In this document: piece after piece, positions 25,866-34,683 of the stretch | Numbering within the stretch: the stretch's first letter is position 1 | Layout: every line of letters starts with the position of its first letter | Assembly (NCBI GenBank): GCA_943331295.2 | Contig: CALQLA020000023.1 | Coordinates: 1 to 64,000 of the forward strand | DNA length: 64,000 nt | Direction of reading: 5' to 3' | Origin: Bordetella parapertussis | GTDB taxonomy: Bacteria > Pseudomonadota > Gammaproteobacteria > Burkholderiales > Casimicrobiaceae | Notes under the pieces: model-generated | What the model saw: only the letters and a program-made list of their open reading frames with translations | Databases searched by the model: none | What the model was told of the DNA's origin: nothing | Position numbers and translations under genes: made by a program

Positions 25866-26396
25866 ATGGCCCGCGCCGGCAAGCTCGACCTACGACTGTT
25901 CCAGCAGGAACTCGCATCGCGGCTCGCGAGCAAGACGACTGCCCAGGTGGAGTCGTCGCGGCTCGGCCTCGCCTGCGCCGGCCGGCAGTGGCTGATTCGC
26001 CTCGCGGATGCCGGCGAGGTCATCACGCTGCCGCCGGTGGTGGCGGTGCCGCTCACCAAGCCCTGGTTCCTCGGCGTCGCGAACATCCGCGGCAACCTCT
26101 ACAGCGTCGTCGACTTCGCCGGATTCCTGGACCAGGCCTCCGCGGCGCAGGGCGTGACGGGCGCCCAGACGCGCCTTGTCGTGTTCGGCCCGCGGGCGGG
26201 CGACCTGCGGGTCGGGATGGTCGTGCCGCGCGTGCTCGGCCTGCGCAACCTGGCCGAGCTGGCGCCCGCCGCGCCGCCGGCGGAGGCGCCGGCGTGGTTC
26301 GACCAGCGCTGGATCGACAGCGACGGCGGCGAATGGCAGGAAATGGATCTCGCGCGGCTCGCGCGGGACGCCGCATTCCTGCAGGTCGGGATCTGA
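25866..26396 (+). CDS. pilI: CheW-like adaptor PilI
   Basis: A 176-residue CheW-fold protein. The motif TKPWFLGVANIRGNLYSVVDF is the conserved centre that contacts the receptor and kinase. It should couple the receptor PilJ to the kinase PilL at the cell pole. It lies 13 bases after pilH and 73 bases before pilJ. Confidence 0.9.
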   Translation: MARAGKLDLRLFQQELASRLASKTTAQVESSRLGLACAGRQWLIRLADAGEVITLPPVVAVPLTKPWFLGVANIRGNLYSVVDFAGFLDQASAAQGVTGAQTRLVVFGPRAGDLRVGMVVPRVLGLRNLAELAPAAPPAEAPAWFDQRWIDSDGGEWQEMDLARLARDAAFLQVGI

Positions 26397-26469
26397 TGGG
26401 CGCGGCGCTGGGCTACTCCCGCGCGCGGCCCGTCGCCCGCAACGAATACTGGTTTGATGCGGAGGCAGA

Positions 26470-28677
26470 ATGGCGTTTGATCTGAAGCTGTCGAGACTGT
26501 TCGGCCGGGGCAAGGCAGGCTCCGGCGGCGCCGGGTCGACGATCGAAATGCCGACCACCCAGGTGCGCATGGGGCCGCCGCTGGGGTACGAGCCGCTGGC
26601 GCCGAACTCGGTGATGGAGCAGATCCGGAGCGCGGCGCCGGGCGGGCGGGCGCCCAACGTCCTGCCGGTGATCGGCCACATGCCGATCGTCAAGCAGTTC
26701 CAGGTGCTGGGGTTCGCGCTGGTGGTGTTCCTGGTGCTGGCGGCGCTCTTCGTCTATCTCGACGCACGGCAGTCGTCGCAGGCCGCGGCCTCGTCGGCGA
26801 CCGCCACCGAGATGCAGATGCTGTCGCAGCGCATCGCGCGCGGCACGGCGCTGGCGGCGCAGGGCCAGACCGCCGCCTTCGGGGCGATCAAGGACAGCCG
26901 CGACCGCTTCAAGGCCGACCTCGAGGCGCTGCAGGCGGGCGGCGTCACCAAGGGCGTCGACCTCGACGCCCCGCGCGACGAGGCGGTCGTCGCGCTGCTG
27001 CGCGACATCAGGGGCCGCTGGGACCGCGTCGACGCCAACGCGCAGCGCGTCATCGAGAACGAGCAGAGCCTCACGTCGCTCGCCAAGGGGCTCGACACGA
27101 TCAACCAGGGCAACAACAACCTGCTGGAGCTCGCGCAGGAGGCCGGGCAGCAGGTGGGGCAGGCGGGCGGCACGCTGCGCGAGATCGAGTACGCGAACCA
27201 GCTCGCGGTGCTTTCCCAGCGCATCGCCAAGAATGCCAACTCGCTGGCGTCGAGCGACGAGATCGATCCCGAGATCGCGTTCCTGCTCGGCAAGGACACC
27301 GGCACGTTCCGCGAGATCCTGAACGGCCTCCTGAAGGGCAGCGAGGCGCTGCGGCTGCCCCCGGTCAGGAACGAGGGCACGCGGGCGACGCTCACGGAAC
27401 TGCAGAAGCGCTTCGTCGCCTACGACACGGGCGTCGGCGCGATGCTGACGAACATGAGCCGCCTCGTCGCGGCGAAGCAGGCGGCGCGTGGCGTCAACAA
27501 CGAGGCCGAGGCTCTGCTCACCGACACCACCCGCCTCGCCGGCGACTTCGAGGGCGCCAAGTCGCGTTCGTACACGCTGTGGGCGGCGATCCTGTGCGCG
27601 CTGGGCGCGCTGGGCGCGCTGGTCCTGCTGGGCAAGGTGTTCCTGGACGATGCGCGCGTCCGCGCCGCGGCGAGCGACCAGGAGAACAAGCGCAACCAGG
27701 AGGCCATCCTGCGGCTCCTGAACGAGATGGGAAACCTCGCCGACGGCGACCTCACGGTGCAGGCGTCCGTGACCGAGGACGTGACGGGCGCCATCGCCGA
27801 CTCGATCAACTTCACCATCGAGGAGCTGCGCACGCTGGTCAAGGGGATCAACTCGGCGACCGACCAGGTGACTCGCGCGACGCAGGACGCGCAGGCGATC
27901 TCCAACCGGCTCTACGACGCGTCGCAGCGGCAGAGCCGCGAGATCCAGCAGGCCTCGGGCTCGGTGCTGCAGATGGCGCAGTCGATCGACGAAGTCTCGC
28001 TGTCGGCGGCGCAGTCGGCGCGCGTGGCGCAGCAGTCGCTCGCCGCGGCGGAAAAGGGCGCGCAGTCGGTGCAGAACCAGATCGCGGGCATGAACGACAT
28101 CCGCACCCAGATCCAGGACACGTCGAAGCGGATCAAGCGGCTCGGCGAATCCTCGCTGGAAATCGGCGAGATCGTCGAGCTCATCTCGGACATCACCGAG
28201 CAGACGAACGTGCTGGCGCTGAACGCGGCGATCCAGGCCGCGTCGGCCGGCGAGGCGGGCCGCGGCTTCACGGTGGTCGCCGAGGAAGTGCAGCGGCTCG
28301 CCGAGCGCTCCGGCGAGGCGACGAAGCAGATCGAGGCGATCGTGAAGACCATTCAGGCCGACACGCAGGATGCCGTTGCCGCCATGGAAAAGAGCACCGT
28401 GGGCGTGGTGGAAGGCACCAAGCTGTCCGACGCGGCCGGGCAGGCGCTCGACGAGATCCGCCGGGTCTCGCGCGAGCTCGCCGAGCTGATCGGCGGCATC
28501 TCGACGCAGACGCAGCGGCAGTCGACGTCCGTCTCGGACGTGACGCGCGGCATGCAGGACATCCTGAAGATCACCGAGGAAACCACCGAGGGAACGAAGG
28601 AAACCAACGTGTCGATCGGCCAGCTCACGAAGCTGGCGGTCGAGCTGCGCAATTCGGTCGCGGGCTTCAAGGTCTGA
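26470..28677 (+). CDS. pilJ: Methyl-accepting chemotaxis receptor PilJ
   Basis: A 735-residue receptor. An unusually long cytoplasmic N-terminus of about 77 residues precedes the first membrane segment (about 78-96, [14 protein letters not shown]). A periplasmic region with PilJ-type repeats follows (two SQRIA motifs at about 120 and 250). Membrane segment two is at about 370-392, then HAMP and the signalling helices with [17 protein letters not shown] and [19 protein letters not shown] near 575-620. It senses pilus retraction or surface contact in Pseudomonas; the same is inferred here. Glutamine/glutamate methylation sites may exist, but no methyltransferase gene is adjacent. Confidence 0.92.
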   Translation: MAFDLKLSRLFGRGKAGSGGAGSTIEMPTTQVRMGPPLGYEPLAPNSVMEQIRSAAPGGRAPNVLPVIGHMPIVKQFQVLGFALVVFLVLAALFVYLDARQSSQAAASSATATEMQMLSQRIARGTALAAQGQTAAFGAIKDSRDRFKADLEALQAGGVTKGVDLDAPRDEAVVALLRDIRGRWDRVDANAQRVIENEQSLTSLAKGLDTINQGNNNLLELAQEAGQQVGQAGGTLREIEYANQLAVLSQRIAKNANSLASSDEIDPEIAFLLGKDTGTFREILNGLLKGSEALRLPPVRNEGTRATLTELQKRFVAYDTGVGAMLTNMSRLVAAKQAARGVNNEAEALLTDTTRLAGDFEGAKSRSYTLWAAILCALGALGALVLLGKVFLDDARVRAAASDQENKRNQEAILRLLNEMGNLADGDLTVQASVTEDVTGAIADSINFTIEELRTLVKGINSATDQVTRATQDAQAISNRLYDASQRQSREIQQASGSVLQMAQSIDEVSLSAAQSARVAQQSLAAAEKGAQSVQNQIAGMNDIRTQIQDTSKRIKRLGESSLEIGEIVELISDITEQTNVLALNAAIQAASAGEAGRGFTVVAEEVQRLAERSGEATKQIEAIVKTIQADTQDAVAAMEKSTVGVVEGTKLSDAAGQALDEIRRVSRELAELIGGISTQTQRQSTSVSDVTRGMQDILKITEETTEGTKETNVSIGQLTKLAVELRNSVAGFKV

Positions 28678-28745
28678 CGGCGGCAGAAGTGCGCATGCTA
28701 GGACTCGAGCCAGCGGGAGAGGGGAGCCGGGGCATACAGGTCGCG

Positions 28746-31700
28746 ATGGACACCATTCCGGAATTCGACGTAGGGCCGCTGTCCTGGGTCCAGGGCGAGA
28801 TCGGCGTTTCGCTGACGCGCGCGACGGACGCGCTCGCACGGTTCCGCGCGGCGCCGAAGGACCGCGCGCCGCTGAAGGAGGCGCGCGCGCAAGTCCACCA
28901 GGCGGCCGGCGCCATACTGATGGTCGGCCTCGACTCGGTGGTCCCGTTCAGCGACGAGATCGAGCGCGGGCTGGCCCGCCTGGAGGAGGTCGCGCCGACC
29001 GAGGCGAGCGTCCTGTGCGATGCCGTCGACCGCGCCTGCCGCAAGCTGCGCGCGTTTCTCGCCGAGGTGACCGCCGGCGCACCGCTGGTCGCCCTGAAGC
29101 TCTACCCCGAGTACGAGGCCATGCAGCGCGCGCGGGGCGTCAAGGCCGTCGCCGCCACCGACCTCTTCTTTCCCGACCTGGCCGCCCAGGTCCCGCTGGA
29201 AATGGCGGGCGAGGACCTGACCGGAACGGCGCTGACCGTCCAGCTCATCAAGCAGCGCCGGCAGTTCCAGACGGGCCTCCTGCTATGGCTGCGTTCCGAG
29301 GCGGCCGGCGCGCGCGCGATGCGGGATTCCATCGGGGTGATCGAGGGGCTCACCGCACAGGCAGGCCTGCGCGCGTTCTGGTGGACGGCCCGCGCGATGT
29401 TCGACGCGATCGACGGCAAGGGCCTGCACGCGACGTTCGGGCTGAAGCAGCTCGCGGCGCGGATCGACCTGCAGATCCGCCGCCTGGTCGAGGGCTCGAC
29501 CAAGGTCGCTGACCGCCTGCGGCGGGAAGTGCTCTATTACGTCGCAATCAGCGAGCCTGTGACCCCTGCCGTGCGCGCCGTCCAGGAAACTTTCCGCCTG
29601 CGCAGCCTGATGCCCACGGCGGCGTCGTTCTCGGCCGATGCGGTCCGCATCGAGCCGCTGCGGCGCACCGCGCGCGAGCAGCTCGCGGTGGCCAAGGATG
29701 CCTGGGTCAAGTTCACTGCCGGACGCGGCGAGAACCTCGTGCGGCTGAAGCAGGCGATGGCGATCGTGAACGCCCAGGCCACCGACATCGGCGACGCCGC
29801 GCTGATGACGCTCGCTTCCTCGCTGGCGAAACGTCTGAACGCGATGCCGGCGCTCGGCATGCCCGAGGCGCTGGCGATGGAGTACGCGACGGGCCTCCTG
29901 CTCGCCGAAAGCGCATTCGAGAATTTTTCCGGCCTGACGTCGGATTTCCCGGAGCAGGTCGACGTGATGCTGGCCCGCCTCGATGCCGCGCAGGCCAACC
30001 GGCCCCCCGGGCCGGCCGGCGCCGCGCCGCTGCTCGACGAGATGTCGAAGCGCGCGCAGGAGCGGCTGCTGGTCGCGCAGGTCGTCCGCGAGATCGAGGT
30101 CAACCTGCGGCACATCGAGCAGGTGCTGGACGCGTTCTTCCGCGACCACGGCAAGCGCGCCGAGCTCGCGTCGCTGGCGAAGGACAGCCGCCAGATTGGC
30201 GGGGCGCTGCGCATCCTGGGCCTCGACCAGGCGGACGAGCTCCTCCGGCTTTGCCAGGACCAGATCGACTCCTATGCCGATCCCGACGCCGCCGTCTCGG
30301 ACGACGACCTCGAGCTGCTCGCCGAGTCGCTGTCCTGCCTGGGCTTCTACGTCGAGGCCGTCGAGCAGCAGCGACCCGACCGCGACCGCCTGATCGCGCC
30401 GCTGCTCGCGCGGCGCCTCGGCCGGACGCCTGCGGCACCGGCGGCCGACCGCGGCGAGTCCGTCGAGTCGGAGGTCGCGTCGCTGCGCAGCGCGCTGCCG
30501 GAGATCGTCGCCGGGGTGCACCGCGCGCCTGCGGATGCGGCGATTCGCGAGGGCCTGAAGACGAAACTGACGGGCCTGCGCAACGACGCCGAGCTGATCG
30601 GCGACCAGGACCTTGTCCGGCAGGCCGGGACGGCGCTGCAGGAGCTCGCGACCGGCGGCGAGGGCGCCCTTGCCGCGGCGATCGAGGCGATCGCCGACGG
30701 CGGTGCCGCCGCGCCGGCGCCGGCGATATCGGCGGAAACCCAGCGGCTCCTCGCGACGGACGAAGGCGGCCTCGATGCCGAGTTCCTCGACATCTACCTG
30801 ACGGAGGCCGCCGAGGTGCTCGACACCGTGGCCGCGCACCGTGTGGAACTCGAGCAAAGCCCGGGCGCCCGAGAAGCGCTGCGCACCGTCCGGCGGGGCT
30901 TCCATACGCTGAAAGGCAGCGGCCGGATGGTTGGACTCGCGGAACTGGGGGAGCTTGCCTTCGACGTCGAGAAGATCCTGAACCTGCTGCTCGAGGACGA
31001 TCGCTCCGTCACCCCTGCCGTGCTGGCGATGATCGGCACCGCGGAGGAGAGCTTCCGCGCCTGGGTGGCCGACCTCCGGCGCGCAGGTCGGGTTCAGCCC
31101 GATCCGTCGGCGCTCTTCGCCGCCATCCGTGCGGTCGAAGCGCAGTTCCCGCCCGGCCGCGCTTCCGTCCTGGCGCCGACGCCTGTCGAACCTGCGGCCC
31201 CTTCGGCCCCGCCGCCCGAGGCCGCGGTCGAGGTGATCGAATTCGCTGCGGTCGGCGACGCGGATGCGCCGCCGCCGCAGGTGACCGCCGCCGGCGAAGA
31301 ACCCGCCGAGCCGGTGCCGGTGGAAGCAATCGTCGTCGCTCCGATGGCCGACGCGGGATGGCCCGGGACGGCTGTCGCCGGGGCGCCCGCGCCCGTCATG
31401 CCGGAGCTCGAGCCGGCCGAATACACGTTCGGCGGCGTCACGCTGTCGTCGTCGCTCTACCGGATTCTCGTCGACGAGGCGGAGCAGCATCTCGCGACCC
31501 TCGTCCTCGAAGCGCAGGCGATGGCGTTCGACCCGCAACAGGGGCCGTCGGCGGCGATGGTGCGCGCGTGCCACACGCTCTACGGCATCCACCGGACCGC
31601 GGGCTTTCCGCTCGTCGCCTATACCGCCAAATCGTTCGAGCAGGCACTGCTCGCGCTGCAGCAGGCAGAAATGCCGCTGCCCGCCGCCGTGCCCGGCGTC

Positions 31701-34526
31701 GCGGCGCGCGCGATCGCCGGATTGCAGCAACTCGTTGCGCGGATCAGGGCGCGCGCGGCGTTCACCGCCGGCGACGAGGCGGAGGCGCAGGCGATACAGC
31801 AGGCGCTCGAGGCGCTGCGACCGGAGAGCGTCGCCGGCGCATCGATCGACGACGCCGAACTGATGGCGGCACGCGAAGACGAACTCGCCGCCGCCGAGAC
31901 AGAGGCCGAAGCCGAACGGGTCGCCGAAGCCGAACGGGTCGCCGAAGCCGAACGGGTCGCCGAAGCCGAACGGGTCGCCGAAGCCGAACGGGTCGCCGCA
32001 GCCGAACGGGTCGCCGCAGCCGAACGGGTCGCCGCAGCCGAACGGGTCGCCGAAGCCGAACGGGTCGCCGCAGCCGAGCGCATTGCCGCCGTTGGCGTGG
32101 CGACGCTCGCCGCATTCGCGCCCGCGCCGCCGTTGTCGCCGGTCGCCGGGGAAGAAATCAGCGTCCTGCGGCCGGACGCCGAAGCGCGAGCCGACGTCCG
32201 CGACGATGTCGACCCGCAAATCCTGCCGATCTTCCTCGACGAGGCATCGGAACTCTTTCCGCGCGCCGCCGAGGAACTCCGCGCGTGGCGGCGCGCCCCG
32301 GACGACAGGCGCAGCGCGCAGGGCCTGCGTCGGACGCTGCACACCTTCAAGGGCAGTGCGCGGATGGCGGGCGCGATGCGCCTCGGCGATCTTGCGCACC
32401 GGATGGAGTCGAAGCTGTCGGCGGGCGGCGCCGAGACTGCCACGTCGCCCGCGCTGTTCGACCAGCTCGAAACGGATCTCGACCGCGTCGCCTTCGTGCT
32501 CGACGCGCTGCGCCGTGGCGACGTCGACGTCGTGCTGCCCTGGGCCGCGGCGGGCGAGGCCTCCGCGGCGGCGCTGGCCGCCATTCCTGAAATGCCGCCG
32601 GCGCAGCATCCCATCGTGGTTCCCGGCTTGCGCGCGGGCGAAATGCCGCCCGTGCCCGCCACCCCCGCGATTCCCGAGATCGAAGCCGGCCCGCGGGCGC
32701 TGCTGCGCGTGCGCGCCGACGTCGTCGACCGGCTCGTCAACGAAGCCGGCGAGGTGGCCATCACCCGCACCCGCGTCGACGGCGAATTGCGGGCGCTGAA
32801 GGCGAACCTGCTCGAGCTGACGGCGAGCGTGATCCGCCTGCGCGCGCAGGTGCGCGAAATCGAGATCCAGGGCGAATCGGAAATCCAGTCGCGGATGACG
32901 CACGTCGGCGAAGCGGCCGCCGGTTTCGACCCGCTCGAGTTCGACCGCTACACGCGGTTCCAGGAACTGACGCGCTCCCTCGCGGAAGGCGTCAACGACG
33001 TCGCCACGGTGCAGCAGTCGCTGCTGAAGAACCTCGACGATGCCGACGCCGCGCTGCTCGCGCAGGCGCGGCTCTCGCGCGACATGCAGCAGCAACTGTT
33101 CGCGATCCGGACCGTGCCCTTCGGCAGCCTGTCGGAGCGCCTCTACCGGATCCTCCGGCAGACGGCGAAGGAGCTCGACAAGCGGGCCAACCTGGAAATC
33201 CGCGGCGCCCAGGTCGAGCTCGACCGCTCGGTGCTGGAAAAGCTCGCCGGCCCGCTCGAGCACCTGTTGCGCAACGCACTCGACCACGGCGTCGAGACGC
33301 GCGCCGAACGCGTCGCTGCCGGCAAGTCGGAGACGGGCGAGATCGCGTTGACGGTGCGGCAGGTCGGCAACGAAATCGCGATCGAGCTGACCGACGACGG
33401 CGGAGGGCTCGATTTCGCGCAGATCCGCGCCCGCGCCACCCAGCAGGGCATGCTTGCCGGCGATGCCGAGCCGACCGAGACGCAGTTGATCGAATGCATC
33501 TTCCGGCCGGGATTCTCCACCGCCTCCCGCGTCACCGCGGTGTCCGGGCGCGGCATCGGGATGGATGTCGTCCGCGCCGAAGTGGGCGCCCTGGGCGGCC
33601 GCGTCGAAGTCACCACGCGGCCCGGCGCGGGCACCACTTTCCTGCTGTACCTGCCGCTGACGCTCGCGGTGGCGCAGGCGGTGCTGGTGCGCGCGGGCGG
33701 CCGGCTTTGGGCGATGCCGGGACCTATGGTCGAGCAGGTGCAGCAGATCAAGCCGGAGGCGCTGCTCAACCTCTACCTGGCCCGCCACGTCGAGTGGCAG
33801 GGCCGGCGCTACCCGTTCCATTACCTGCCGCGGCTCCTCGGCAACGCCGACGCGCATCCGGAGACCGCGCGCCACAACTCGGTGGTCCTGCTGCGCGCGG
33901 GGCAGAACCTCGCCGCGGTCCACGTCGACGAGATGATCGGCAACCAGGAAGTGGTGGTGAAGAACATCGGCCCGCAACTGGCGCGGGTGCCCGGCATCGC
34001 CGGCGCAACGGTCCTGGGCACCGGCGAAATCGTTCTCATCATCAATCCGGTGCAGCTTGCGCTGCGCGCAGGCGCGCCGGACCTCGATCCGACTGCGCCG
34101 GACCGGATGGTGCCGGGCTACATGCCGACGGCCGCGCAGGCCCCGGCCGCCGGACCGCCGCTGGTGATGATCGTCGACGACTCGCTGACGGTGCGCAAGA
34201 TCACGAGCCGCATGCTGGCGCGCGAGGGTTTCGCCGTCATCACGGCCAGGGACGGCATCGACGCGATCGAGATGCTCGAGGAGAATTCGCCGCAGGTGAT
34301 CCTGCTCGACATCGAAATGCCGCGCATGGACGGCTTCGAATTCACGCGGACCATCAAGCGCGACCCGAAGCACTCGCACATCCCGATCATCATGATCACG
34401 TCGCGGACGGCGGAAAAGCACCGCAATCTCGCGCGCGAGCTGGGCGTCGACCTCTATCTCGGCAAGCCGTTCCAGGAAGACGAATTGCTGCGCAACCTGC
34501 GCGAAATGATGGCCCTCGCCCCGTAG
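28746..34526 (+). CDS. pilL: Chp-type hybrid histidine kinase PilL/ChpA
   Basis: A very large kinase, 1926 residues from the ATG at 28746; an in-frame ATG at 28695 is the alternative, and both lack a strong ribosome-binding site. The N-terminal 650 residues are helical and HPt-like but degenerate. HPt histidines visible are His720 (FHTLKGSGRM), a diverged one at 943 (CHTLYGIHRT) and His1199 (LHTFKGSARM). Between the last two lies a charged AERVA repeat. The CheA core follows: dimerisation, N-box HLLRNALDHG near 1505, DDGGGL and GRGIGMDVV, then a CheW-like domain and a REC domain (acidic pair near 1811, phospho-Asp 1855). It drives the PilG/PilH response regulators. Confidence 0.9.
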   Translation: MDTIPEFDVGPLSWVQGEIGVSLTRATDALARFRAAPKDRAPLKEARAQVHQAAGAILMVGLDSVVPFSDEIERGLARLEEVAPTEASVLCDAVDRACRKLRAFLAEVTAGAPLVALKLYPEYEAMQRARGVKAVAATDLFFPDLAAQVPLEMAGEDLTGTALTVQLIKQRRQFQTGLLLWLRSEAAGARAMRDSIGVIEGLTAQAGLRAFWWTARAMFDAIDGKGLHATFGLKQLAARIDLQIRRLVEGSTKVADRLRREVLYYVAISEPVTPAVRAVQETFRLRSLMPTAASFSADAVRIEPLRRTAREQLAVAKDAWVKFTAGRGENLVRLKQAMAIVNAQATDIGDAALMTLASSLAKRLNAMPALGMPEALAMEYATGLLLAESAFENFSGLTSDFPEQVDVMLARLDAAQANRPPGPAGAAPLLDEMSKRAQERLLVAQVVREIEVNLRHIEQVLDAFFRDHGKRAELASLAKDSRQIGGALRILGLDQADELLRLCQDQIDSYADPDAAVSDDDLELLAESLSCLGFYVEAVEQQRPDRDRLIAPLLARRLGRTPAAPAADRGESVESEVASLRSALPEIVAGVHRAPADAAIREGLKTKLTGLRNDAELIGDQDLVRQAGTALQELATGGEGALAAAIEAIADGGAAAPAPAISAETQRLLATDEGGLDAEFLDIYLTEAAEVLDTVAAHRVELEQSPGAREALRTVRRGFHTLKGSGRMVGLAELGELAFDVEKILNLLLEDDRSVTPAVLAMIGTAEESFRAWVADLRRAGRVQPDPSALFAAIRAVEAQFPPGRASVLAPTPVEPAAPSAPPPEAAVEVIEFAAVGDADAPPPQVTAAGEEPAEPVPVEAIVVAPMADAGWPGTAVAGAPAPVMPELEPAEYTFGGVTLSSSLYRILVDEAEQHLATLVLEAQAMAFDPQQGPSAAMVRACHTLYGIHRTAGFPLVAYTAKSFEQALLALQQAEMPLPAAVPGVAARAIAGLQQLVARIRARAAFTAGDEAEAQAIQQALEALRPESVAGASIDDAELMAAREDELAAAETEAEAERVAEAERVAEAERVAEAERVAEAERVAAAERVAAAERVAAAERVAEAERVAAAERIAAVGVATLAAFAPAPPLSPVAGEEISVLRPDAEARADVRDDVDPQILPIFLDEASELFPRAAEELRAWRRAPDDRRSAQGLRRTLHTFKGSARMAGAMRLGDLAHRMESKLSAGGAETATSPALFDQLETDLDRVAFVLDALRRGDVDVVLPWAAAGEASAAALAAIPEMPPAQHPIVVPGLRAGEMPPVPATPAIPEIEAGPRALLRVRADVVDRLVNEAGEVAITRTRVDGELRALKANLLELTASVIRLRAQVREIEIQGESEIQSRMTHVGEAAAGFDPLEFDRYTRFQELTRSLAEGVNDVATVQQSLLKNLDDADAALLAQARLSRDMQQQLFAIRTVPFGSLSERLYRILRQTAKELDKRANLEIRGAQVELDRSVLEKLAGPLEHLLRNALDHGVETRAERVAAGKSETGEIALTVRQVGNEIAIELTDDGGGLDFAQIRARATQQGMLAGDAEPTETQLIECIFRPGFSTASRVTAVSGRGIGMDVVRAEVGALGGRVEVTTRPGAGTTFLLYLPLTLAVAQAVLVRAGGRLWAMPGPMVEQVQQIKPEALLNLYLARHVEWQGRRYPFHYLPRLLGNADAHPETARHNSVVLLRAGQNLAAVHVDEMIGNQEVVVKNIGPQLARVPGIAGATVLGTGEIVLIINPVQLALRAGAPDLDPTAPDRMVPGYMPTAAQAPAAGPPLVMIVDDSLTVRKITSRMLAREGFAVITARDGIDAIEMLEENSPQVILLDIEMPRMDGFEFTRTIKRDPKHSHIPIIMITSRTAEKHRNLARELGVDLYLGKPFQEDELLRNLREMMALAP
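31911..32090 (+). repeat. Ten-copy 18-base tandem repeat inside pilL
   Basis: Ten consecutive 18-base units encode AERVA[E/A] (the last is AERIAA), preserving frame. The units are nearly identical at DNA level, differing mostly by one base that swaps Glu for Ala. The protein segment should be a rigid charged helix linking the diverged second HPt and the third HPt. Such a repeat can gain or lose units by slippage without frameshift. Confidence 0.95.
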
Positions 34527-34683
34527 CGAGCCCACGCCCCCCGGGTCCGGCGCGCGCCACCCCTGCGCCCCCGGCCCGGCCCGTACCGCACCCCGTTACA
34601 CTGCCGCCGCCGCGCCCGAACCGCCTGCACGCGGTCCCGATTTCGGGGACAATTGCAGTCTGGACAAACAATCGGAGGGGGCA

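Noticed and set aside
27579..28745. Extension of PilL upstream into pilJ
   Set aside because: The frame is open but encodes Arg/Gly-rich sequence under the coding region of PilJ; the real start is near 28746.
31911..32090. Tandem repeats considered as a CRISPR array
   Set aside because: Units are contiguous without spacers and stay in the pilL reading frame.
29283..34535. A 1750-codon open frame on the minus strand opposite pilL
   Set aside because: High GC removes stop codons from the antisense frame. The plus strand encodes a clear CheA-type kinase, and the antisense protein is low-complexity Arg/His/Asp-rich with no domain.
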